From NCBI GenBank assembly GCA_900547725.1, contig URHR01000020.1, positions 1 through 28,131 of the forward strand: DNA of 28,131 bases. The letters are read 5' to 3'. Positions 21,450-28,131 of this stretch are shown one piece after another; positions within the stretch are counted from its first letter, which is position 1; each line of letters opens with the position of its first letter. The position numbers and the translations under genes were made by a program. The notes below the pieces were generated by a model. That model saw nothing but the letters and a program-made list of their open reading frames with translations, did no database searches and was not told the origin of the DNA. The DNA is from an uncultured Eubacteriales bacterium. Its GTDB lineage: Bacteria; Bacillota; Clostridia; Oscillospirales; CAG-272.

Positions 21450-24044
21450 TTATAACCTCTTCTTCAGATCAAACAGGAACGTCATGCATTCGAGGGGGGA
21501 GAGGGTGTTCAGATCAACGGACTTCAGCTCGGTGATAATCTGCTCGTTGATGCAGTCGTCGAGCGTCAGCGCGCCGTCGTCGGGCTTCGCGGGCGCGTCC
21601 TTCGCGGAAGCCGCCGAAACCGCGCGGGAGGTCGCCTCCACCGACGCGAGAACTTCGCGCGCGCGTTTGATCACTTCATTGGGAAGCCCCGCAAGCTTCG
21701 CCACCTCAATGCCGTAGCTGTCGTCGGTCGACCCGCGCACAATCTTGCGCAGGAAGGTGATGCTGTCGCCGCGCTTCTTTGCCACCACGTTGTAGTTGAC
21801 AATCCCGTCGAACTCCCCTTCCATCGAGGTCAGCTCGTGGTAGTGCGTTGCAAACAACGTCTTTGCGCCGATCTTGCGGCTGTTCGTGTACTCCACAATC
21901 GCACGGGCAATGCTCATGCCGTCAAAGGTCGAAGTCCCGCGCCCCACCTCGTCGTACACAATCAGGCTCTGCCGCGTTGCGTTCTTGAGAATGTAGGAGA
22001 CCTCGTTCATCTCCAGCATGAAGGTCGACTGTCCCGAAGCAAGGTCGTCCGACGCGCCCACGCGGGTAAAGATTTTGTCCACCACACCAATGCGCGCTTC
22101 CGCCGCAGGGACGAAAGACCCGAGCTGCGCCATCAGCACGATCAGCGCCACCTGCCGCATATAGGTCGATTTACCCGCCATGTTCGGTCCTGTGATGAGC
22201 ATCAGGCGGTTGTGGTTCGTGTCCAGTTCCGCGTCGTTCGGGACGAAGTAGCTGTTCTTTACAAACTGCTCCACCACGGGATGCCTGCCGTCCCTGATGT
22301 GGATCACGTCGCTCTGGTCAACCTCGGGGCGCACGTATTTGTTCTTCTGCGCCACCGCCGCGAGCGACTGATAACAGTCGATCTCCGCCAGAATTGCCGC
22401 CGTGCGCTGAATGCGGGCGCTCCGCTCGGCAACAAAGTTCCGCACCTGCTGGAACAGCTCGTATTCCAACGCGCAGATTTTATCTGATGCGCCCAGCACC
22501 GTTGCTTCCATGTCCTTCAGCTCGTCGGTGATGTACCGTTCGGCATTCGCCAACGTCTGCTTGCGGATGTAACGGTCGGTCGGCACTTGCCCCACAAGCG
22601 ATTTCGTGACCTCGATATAGTACCCGAACACGCGGTTGTAGCCCACACGCAGGGTCTTGATTCCCGTTTTTTCGCGCTCCTCGGCTTCGATCCTGTCGCG
22701 CCAGCCCGTGCCGTCCGACATGATCGCCCGCAGCTTGTCGACCTCGGGGTTGAAGCCGTCCGCAATGATCTTACCCTCGCGGAGCATCACGGGCGCTTCC
22801 TCTCTGATCGCGCGGCTGATCTCGTCCTCCACGTCCGAAAGCGTGTCCAGTTCCGCCGCCAGTGCTGCGAGGCGGCGGCTCTTGCAATCCTCGAGCATCT
22901 TTTTGACCGCGGGAAGCGCCTGCGCCGTTGTGCAGACCGACCGCAGGTCGCGCGGGTTCGCCGTCCCGTACACAATCTTGGTGATAAGCCGCTCCAGATC
23001 CTGCACGCGGTTGAGTTCCTCGCCGAGATCCTCGCGCATCATGTAATTTCCCGCCAGTTCTTCCACCGCGTCCTGCCGCTCGCGGATATCGCCCGTGGAA
23101 AGGAGCGGGTGTTCCACCCAGTTCCGCAGCATCCGCGCGCCGGGGGCGGTACGGGTCTTGTCCAGTACCCACAGCAGAGATCCCGTCTTTTTCTTGGTAC
23201 GCATGGATTCGGTCAGTTCCAGATTGCGGCGGGGGTTTGCGTCCATTTCCAGGTACTGCCCGTCGGTGTAGACGTTCAGATTCTTGATATAGGAGATGTC
23301 GCGGCGCTCGTTTTCGCGGATGTAGCCGACCATTGCGCCCACGGCGCGAACCATTTCGTCCTCGTCGAAGAAGCTCGGCTTCAGCCCGTCGCCGAACTGC
23401 TCTCTTGCCGCCGCTTCTGCGGTCTCGCGGTCAAAGCGCGCCGCCTGCGCGTCCGAAAGCATAATTTCGGGTCTTGCGGCGAGCCACTCGCCGACCTCGC
23501 CCATATGCACCCTGCTGAGGTTGCAGAGAATCTCGCGCGGGTTATACGCGGCAAGTTCGTTTTTGATTCTTGCCGCCATGCCGTCGCCCGTCAGCTCGGT
23601 TGCGTAGACCTGCGCGGTGGAGATATCGGCAAAGCAGATGCCGCTTGCAAACTCGCCCATACACAGGCAGCAGAGAAAGTTATTCTTCTGATCGGGGAGC
23701 AGGTTGGACTCAATGAGCGTGCCCGGGGTAATCACACGGATGACGTCCCGTCGGACCAGTCCCTTTGCAAGCGCGGGATCTTCCATCTGCTCGCAGATTG
23801 CGACCTTATACCCTTTCTCGATGAGTTTTCCGATATACTCGTCAACGGCGTGGAACGGAACGCCGCACATAGGGGCGCGCTCCTCCTCGCCGCAGTCCCG
23901 CCCCGTAAGGGTAAGATCCAGTTCTCTCGACGCGACCACCGCGTCGTCAAAAAACATTTCGTAGAAGTCCCCGAGACGGTAAAACAGCAGATAGTCCTTA
24001 TACTGGTTCTTGATCTCGAAGTACTGCTCCATCATCGGCGTCAT
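21450..24044 (-). CDS. mutS: DNA mismatch repair protein MutS
   Basis: This 864-residue full-length MutS recognises base mismatches and small loops and passes the signal to MutL. The mismatch-binding Phe-X-Glu is F27-Y-E29 (GDFYEMF). The connector, core (lever) and clamp regions follow. The ATPase has Walker A GPNMAGKST (about 617-625), Walker B LIVYDEVGRGTSTFDG and the ATHYHEL motif. The open frame extends to 24281, but the upstream part is repeat D. ATG at 24044 is chosen because AAGGAG lies 7 nt before it and translation begins MTPMMEQYFEIK as in the family. mutL is not adjacent. No convincing promoter is seen between 24044 and the repeats. Confidence 0.97.
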   Translation of the reverse strand: MTPMMEQYFEIKNQYKDYLLFYRLGDFYEMFFDDAVVASRELDLTLTGRDCGEEERAPMCGVPFHAVDEYIGKLIEKGYKVAICEQMEDPALAKGLVRRDVIRVITPGTLIESNLLPDQKNNFLCCLCMGEFASGICFADISTAQVYATELTGDGMAARIKNELAAYNPREILCNLSRVHMGEVGEWLAARPEIMLSDAQAARFDRETAEAAAREQFGDGLKPSFFDEDEMVRAVGAMVGYIRENERRDISYIKNLNVYTDGQYLEMDANPRRNLELTESMRTKKKTGSLLWVLDKTRTAPGARMLRNWVEHPLLSTGDIRERQDAVEELAGNYMMREDLGEELNRVQDLERLITKIVYGTANPRDLRSVCTTAQALPAVKKMLEDCKSRRLAALAAELDTLSDVEDEISRAIREEAPVMLREGKIIADGFNPEVDKLRAIMSDGTGWRDRIEAEEREKTGIKTLRVGYNRVFGYYIEVTKSLVGQVPTDRYIRKQTLANAERYITDELKDMEATVLGASDKICALEYELFQQVRNFVAERSARIQRTAAILAEIDCYQSLAAVAQKNKYVRPEVDQSDVIHIRDGRHPVVEQFVKNSYFVPNDAELDTNHNRLMLITGPNMAGKSTYMRQVALIVLMAQLGSFVPAAEARIGVVDKIFTRVGASDDLASGQSTFMLEMNEVSYILKNATRQSLIVYDEVGRGTSTFDGMSIARAIVEYTNSRKIGAKTLFATHYHELTSMEGEFDGIVNYNVVAKKRGDSITFLRKIVRGSTDDSYGIEVAKLAGLPNEVIKRAREVLASVEATSRAVSAASAKDAPAKPDDGALTLDDCINEQIITELKSVDLNTLSPLECMTFLFDLKKRL

Positions 24045-24067
24045 GGCATTTCTCCTTTTCAAGGGTA

Positions 24068-24260
24068 GATTTGGGGGGTAGGAAGACCTTGGAGGCGCAG
24101 GGAGACCCCTTGAAAGGGGCTCCCTACCCTCCAAACCTCCCTGACCCTCTCCGAACTTCCCTGCACGGCAACCGCCGGGTTGGTGTGTAGGGGTTTTCTG
24201 CGTTCTTTGTGCGGCGGTTGCCGTGCAGGGAAGTTTTGGGTTTGGACGGGAGGTGATTTT
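24068..24260 (-). repeat. Palindromic repeat D, copy 3 (inverted)
   Basis: Read on the plus strand: GGAAGACCTTGGAGG, hairpin GGGAGACCCC/GGGGCTCCC, CCTCCAAACCTCCC, then perfect 24-bp arms at 24154-24177 and 24212-24235, identical to those of copy 2, around a 34-nt loop that has diverged. It lies about 24 bp from the mutS start codon, so it occupies the mutS promoter region. Confidence 0.85.
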
Positions 24261-24326
24261 TTTGAAAGTGCGGCTTCGCACTCTTTTGGTGGGTGGGGCG
24301 CGTTTAGAGGTTATGCTCTACACGAT

Positions 24327-24653
24327 TGCCGAGATTCCGCCTGCTGGCGCCCCTTCGGGGTTCGACTCCGCGGCAATTCTCCATTTTATCGCTTGTTTTT
24401 CGATATCTGTGCCGCTCCGCTCAGAATGACACAGCGGGGGATTTTTGCGTGAGTAGTACAATATAAATCCGTTAAAATAACATTGTGGCATTGGTTAAAG
24501 TAACATTGCAACGAATGGGTTATATCTTACGATACGCCACACCCTCTGTGTCATTCTGAGCGGAGCGGCACAACAGTGCAACGGCGAATGCTAAAACCGA
24601 TAATCGCCGCGGAGTCGAACCCCGAAGGGGCGCCAGCAGGCGGAATCTCGGCA
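24327..24653. repeat. Paired inverted repeat E
   Basis: Arms 24327-24434 and 24545-24653 are about 108 bp each and inverted. Their ends are strongly conserved (GCCGAGATTCCGCCTGCTGG and GTGCCGCTCCGCTCAGAATG), with a diverged middle of about 35 bp. The spacer of 110 bp is AT-richer and contains two TAACATTG words. It is built on the same plan as C but with unrelated arm sequence. No ORF is seen. Confidence 0.85.
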
Positions 24654-24768
24654 CTCGTGCAAGGTATACATATAGCAGTTAACAAGTATCATTACCGAAA
24701 GGTTAAACCACCCGCAGGAGCGCAATCCGCAGGGAGCGCCCCGCAAACAAACCCGCTCTTCGTCCACC
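24654..24768. other. Intergenic sequence between repeats E and A+B
   Basis: About 115 bp with no recognised motif. GCAGGAGCG and GCAGGGAGCG form a short direct repeat. A distal lacZ promoter could lie here, but no -35/-10 pair of good match is visible. Confidence 0.3.
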
Positions 24769-24998
24769 AACTAACCTGAACCATTTCTATCCGGTAGCGG
24801 AGAGAGTGAAAACGTCCGCATTTCGCTGGCGGAATGCGGCTCGGAGCAGCCGGAATTCGTAGAACATAAACGGCTACACAAAATCAGCATCACATAAACA
24901 TAGGGGAGGAATCCCCCTTGGTTAAAGTTTTGAAAGTCCTTAGGAAACTTTTTCAAAAGTTTCCTAAGTAGGGTTCGGGGCAAAGCCCCGAGACCTTA
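24769..24998 (-). repeat. Composite dispersed repeat A+B, copy 5 (inverted)
   Basis: B inverted starts AACTAACCTGAACC, TTTCTATCCGGTAGCGGAG, has the stem GCATTTCGC/GCGGAATGC, then GCAGCCGGAATTCGTAG. A inverted follows with the perfect hairpin TTAGGAAACTTTT/AAAAGTTTCCTAA, a CGGGGC/GCCCCG hairpin and GAGACCTT. It ends 15 bp before the lacZ start, just ahead of the ribosome binding site, so the lacZ leader is made of repeat. Confidence 0.88.
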
Positions 24999-25013
24999 AA
25001 AAGGAGGAGAAAA

Positions 25014-28000
25014 ATGAACGATTTGCATTACCACAAAAGCCTTGCAACGCTCCATGAGGGCTGCGAAGAGCCGCACGCATACTTTGTCCCGTATCAGACG
25101 GAGGAAGCCGCGAAGGAGGACGATAGAGAGAAGAGCGACCGATTCGCGTCGCTTTGCGGAGAATGGAAGTTCAGATGGTTTCCCTCGGAGCGGGAACTGG
25201 GAGACTTCCTGTCCGCCGACTTCGACGAGGGGGAGTGGGACCGACTCACCGTCCCGATGAGCTGGCAGTTCAAGCTCGATAAGCCCTATGATAAACCGCA
25301 GTATACCAACGTCCTGTACCCGTTCCCCGTCGACCCGCCGCACGTCCCCGCCGAGAACCCCTGCGGGCTTTATATGCGTACCGTCAACGTCGATCGGGAA
25401 ACGCTTGAAAAATACGACCTCCGCCTGCATTTCGAAGGCGTGGACTCCTGCTTCTACCTTTACATCAACGGGCAGTTCGCCGCGTATAGCCAGGTCAGTC
25501 ATATGACAAGCGAGGTCGACGTGACGAAATACCTCCGCGCGGGCGAAAACCAAATCAAGGTGCTTGTGTTCAAATGGTGCGACGGAAGCTATCTGGAGGA
25601 TCAGGATAAAATCCGCTCTTCGGGTATCATCCGTGAGGTTTACCTGCTCCTGCGCGATAAGATCCACGTCGAGGATCTCTACGTCCGCAGTGAAACCGAA
25701 GAGCCGTTCACAAGCGCAACCGTGACCGCGGAGGTGACGCTGAACGGCGCTTCCGAGGTCGGCTATCGCTTTGTCGCTCCCGACGGCAAGACGTTGGAGC
25801 AGGGGCACGCGCAGATGGACGGCAAGGGAACGCTGACCTTCCGCGTGGAGAACCCGGCGCTCTGGAGCGATGAAACCCCGAACCTTTACGAACTGTACCT
25901 GACCGTCGGCGGCGAGGTCATCCGCCAAACGGTTGGCGTGCGGAAATTCGAGGTGCGCGGCAAGGTTGTGTACGTCAACGGCAAAAAGGTCAAGGCAAAG
26001 GGCGTGAACCGCCACGACAGCCATCCGCAGTTGGGTTCTGCAACGCCGCTCGAACATATGATCGGCGACCTGCTCCTGCTCAAGCGGCACAACGTCAACT
26101 TCATCCGCACAAGCCACTACCCGAATGACCCGCGCTTCCCTGTGCTCTGTGATCGGTTCGGCTTCTACCTCTGCGACGAGACCGATCTCGAAACGCACGG
26201 GATGCAACCCACGGGCGACTGGGACGAACTGACCGACAGCGCAGACTGGACCGAGGCGTATCTGGACCGCGCGCGCCGCATGATGGAGCGCGACAAGAAC
26301 CATGCGTGCGTGCTGATGTGGTCGGTTGGAAACGAGAGCGGAACGGGACGCAATCACCGCGCGATGGCGGACTATTTCCACGAACGGATGCCCGGGTGTC
26401 TGGTGCACGCCGAGGATCTGTCGCGCAGGCTGATTGAGACGTGCCGCCGTTCGCACGTCAAACCCGACCCGAACGACCTGTTCATTGATCTGCACAGCAG
26501 AATGTACCCGACCTACGAGGACATCCTCGACAATTACCTGAAGAACAGGGACTGCAAGCTCCCGCTTTTCCTCTGTGAATACAGCCACGCCATGGGCAAC
26601 GGTCCGGGGGATCTGGAGGGCTACTGGAAGCTGATTTACGGCTACGACCAATTCTTCGGCGGTTGCGTCTGGGAGATGACCGACCACTCGGTGGACATCG
26701 GCACTCCGGGACATCCGAAATTCATCTACGGCGGAGACTTCGGGCATAAACTCAACGACGGGTGCTTCTGCGTGGACGGTCTGGTCTACCCCGACCGCAA
26801 GCCACACACGGGGCTTCTGGAACTGAAGCAGGTTCTGCGCCCCTGCCGACTGGAGAATGTCGACCTCGAAAAGGGCGCGTTCACCGTGCGGAATTACCGC
26901 CGCTTCACCGACCTTTCCGACCTTGACCTGTATTGGCGGGTGGAGCGGAACGGCGCGGTCGTGCGGCAGGGCAGAATTGCCGGATTGGCTGTCGCACCGG
27001 AAAAGAGCCGCCGCTATACGCTCCCCGAGGGGACGTTGGAGGGCTTGGACGGGATCTGCTACCTGACGGTATGCTACAGGCAAAACGCCGCGAACGCATG
27101 GAGCGATGCGGGCTACGAGGTGGGCGTGGAGCAGTTCCGCCTGCCCTGTGCCGCCGGGAAAATCCCCGCGCACAAGCAAAATCTGCTGGCAAAGAATTTC
27201 GCGCTGACCGAGGATGCGGATGGCTTTACGGTTCTGAACGGCGCGACGGAGGTGCGCATTGACCGCCGCTCGGGTGCGGTTGTTTCGCTCGTCAAGGCGG
27301 GCAAAGAGATGCTTGCAAGTCCGATTCTGCCGAATCTGTGGCGCGCGCCGACCGACAACGACCGCCATCTGCGCCGCGTATGGGAGCCGATGGGTTGGGG
27401 CAACTGCGGTTGGCTTGACGCGCGGATGGAGTGCAGGGAATGCAGCGTGATCGAACAGACCGCCGACTGCATTGCAATCGCGACAAAATTTGTATTCGGC
27501 TCTGACGCGGTTCGTCCGACCCTGCGCGGTACGTTGATCTATCGCTTTGCGCCGGGCGCGGGAATGGAGTTGGTGATGGACGTGGACGCGACAATTCCCG
27601 AGGATGCGGTCACGCTCCCGCGTTTGGGAATCCAATTTGCGATGCCTGCGGGGAATGAAAAGCTGAACTATTTCGGTTGCGGACCGATGGAGACCTACTG
27701 CGACAAGCGGCAGGCGGGATTGGTCGGCGTTTACACCTGCGATGTCAGCGATCACTTCGAGCACTATGTCCGTCCGCAGGAGAACATGGCGCACACGGAA
27801 ACGCACTGGGTTCGCGTGACCGACGCGGCGGGGCAGGGCTTGGCGGTCACGCCTGCGGGTGAAATGTCCGACCTGAGTTTCAACTGCTCGCACTTCTCGC
27901 CCGCGCAACTGACCGGGACAGCGCACGATTACGATCTGATTCCGCAGTCCGTTACCTATGTAAACGTTGATTACAAGCAGGCTGGCATCGGTTCGAACTC

Positions 28001-28073
28001 CTGCGGTCCTCGCTTGCGCGAGGAATACCGTCTCCCGTCGGGACATTATGTGTTTGATATTCGGGTAGAGTGA
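25014..28073 (+). CDS. lacZ: LacZ-type beta-galactosidase, glycoside hydrolase family 2
   Basis: At 1019 residues, its length is close to that of E. coli LacZ. It has the full architecture: jelly-roll sugar-binding domain, two beta-sandwiches around a TIM barrel (about 325-620) and a C-terminal Bgal small-chain domain. Active-site residues are present: acid/base Glu441 (SVGNESG), nucleophile Glu522 (CEYSHAMGNGPGD), metal ligands E393 and H395 (LETHGM), and HYPND. It hydrolyses terminal beta-galactosides such as lactose. No signal peptide is seen, so it is intracellular and needs an uptake system not found here. AAGGAGG lies 6 nt before ATG. No lac permease or regulator is adjacent. Confidence 0.95.
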   Translation: MNDLHYHKSLATLHEGCEEPHAYFVPYQTEEAAKEDDREKSDRFASLCGEWKFRWFPSERELGDFLSADFDEGEWDRLTVPMSWQFKLDKPYDKPQYTNVLYPFPVDPPHVPAENPCGLYMRTVNVDRETLEKYDLRLHFEGVDSCFYLYINGQFAAYSQVSHMTSEVDVTKYLRAGENQIKVLVFKWCDGSYLEDQDKIRSSGIIREVYLLLRDKIHVEDLYVRSETEEPFTSATVTAEVTLNGASEVGYRFVAPDGKTLEQGHAQMDGKGTLTFRVENPALWSDETPNLYELYLTVGGEVIRQTVGVRKFEVRGKVVYVNGKKVKAKGVNRHDSHPQLGSATPLEHMIGDLLLLKRHNVNFIRTSHYPNDPRFPVLCDRFGFYLCDETDLETHGMQPTGDWDELTDSADWTEAYLDRARRMMERDKNHACVLMWSVGNESGTGRNHRAMADYFHERMPGCLVHAEDLSRRLIETCRRSHVKPDPNDLFIDLHSRMYPTYEDILDNYLKNRDCKLPLFLCEYSHAMGNGPGDLEGYWKLIYGYDQFFGGCVWEMTDHSVDIGTPGHPKFIYGGDFGHKLNDGCFCVDGLVYPDRKPHTGLLELKQVLRPCRLENVDLEKGAFTVRNYRRFTDLSDLDLYWRVERNGAVVRQGRIAGLAVAPEKSRRYTLPEGTLEGLDGICYLTVCYRQNAANAWSDAGYEVGVEQFRLPCAAGKIPAHKQNLLAKNFALTEDADGFTVLNGATEVRIDRRSGAVVSLVKAGKEMLASPILPNLWRAPTDNDRHLRRVWEPMGWGNCGWLDARMECRECSVIEQTADCIAIATKFVFGSDAVRPTLRGTLIYRFAPGAGMELVMDVDATIPEDAVTLPRLGIQFAMPAGNEKLNYFGCGPMETYCDKRQAGLVGVYTCDVSDHFEHYVRPQENMAHTETHWVRVTDAAGQGLAVTPAGEMSDLSFNCSHFSPAQLTGTAHDYDLIPQSVTYVNVDYKQAGIGSNSCGPRLREEYRLPSGHYVFDIRVE

Positions 28074-28092
28074 GGGGAAATGGGATAGGGGA

Positions 28093-28131
28093 TAGACCTT
28101 GGAGGGAGAAGGAACCCCCTTTCGGATGGGG
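28093..28131 (-). repeat. Start of another repeat D, cut by the window end
   Basis: TAGACCTTGGAGGGAG followed by CCCCCTTTCGGATGGGG matches the outer end of repeat D inverted (compare 24080-24120 and the complement of 10550-10595). It lies about 20 bp after the lacZ stop codon. Confidence 0.65.

Noticed and set aside
24045..24281. Possible longer N terminus of MutS
   Set aside because: The extra 79 codons are repeat D sequence, while AAGGAG precedes the ATG at 24044 and the protein then starts as MutS proteins do.
9774..24998. CRISPR array suggested by the repeated hairpins
   Set aside because: Repeats are long, dispersed, of several types, in both orientations and not regularly spaced; no cas gene is present.
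24996..28046. Minus-strand frame of about 1016 codons opposite lacZ
   Set aside because: It mirrors lacZ codon for codon, has no recognisable domain, and lacZ has complete active-site motifs and an RBS.

Overview
The window looks like a chromosomal stretch from a fairly GC-rich member of the Clostridia, most plausibly an uncultured gut Oscillospirales/Ruminococcaceae-type bacterium. The reasons are an AddB-type recombination nuclease, UPF0340 (YwlG) and DUF1385 (YqhQ) proteins, the DOXP-pathway kinase IspE, an OmpR-type two-component system, paired AI-2E-family membrane proteins, consensus Gram-positive promoters and ribosome binding sites, and gut-type carbohydrate genes. Assignment below class level is inference.

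Layout. Positions 122-198 (minus) hold tRNA-Val(GAC) with its own promoter and terminator. Positions 356-5510 (minus) form a tightly coupled five-gene run: HtrA-like membrane protease, response regulator, sensor kinase, RlmA-type 23S rRNA methyltransferase, family 2 glycosyltransferase. Three of the four junctions are 4-nt stop/start overlaps, so protease, stress signalling, ribosome modification and envelope glycosylation are probably co-expressed. Positions 5511-5874 are a regulatory intergenic region with a strong plus-strand promoter and a possible opposing small RNA. It leads into queG and addB, which overlap. Positions 10831-14068 (minus) hold ispE, a DUF1385 membrane protein, a ywlG-type gene and, behind its own near-perfect promoter, a divergent methylglyoxal-synthase-like gene. 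Positions 14538-17647 (plus) hold two overlapping AI-2E-family paralogues. Then follow a glutaminase A-like/DUF4965 protein (plus), mutS (minus) and a complete LacZ-type GH2 beta-galactosidase (plus).

The most distinctive content lies between the genes. Five long gaps (9774-10830, 14105-14470, 17648-18240, 20246-21449, 24045-25013) are almost wholly built from a mosaic of dispersed repeats, and another copy begins just after lacZ. The modules recombine: a gene-end hairpin module (A), a 'CCGGATAGAAA' module (B), paired inverted arms with unlike spacers (C and E), a long palindrome with fast-changing loop (D) and a nested palindrome (F). Copies start at or within a few bases of stop codons, their stems stay paired although the base sequence differs between copies, and they carry no visible ORF. 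They look like non-autonomous, structure-conserved elements mobilised in trans.

Other points of note: the methylglyoxal-synthase-like protein lacks several residues thought essential for catalysis; AddB lacks a recognisable Walker A motif and has no adjacent addA; lacZ has a leader made of repeat sequence. No CRISPR array, prophage, transposase or complete defence system was seen.
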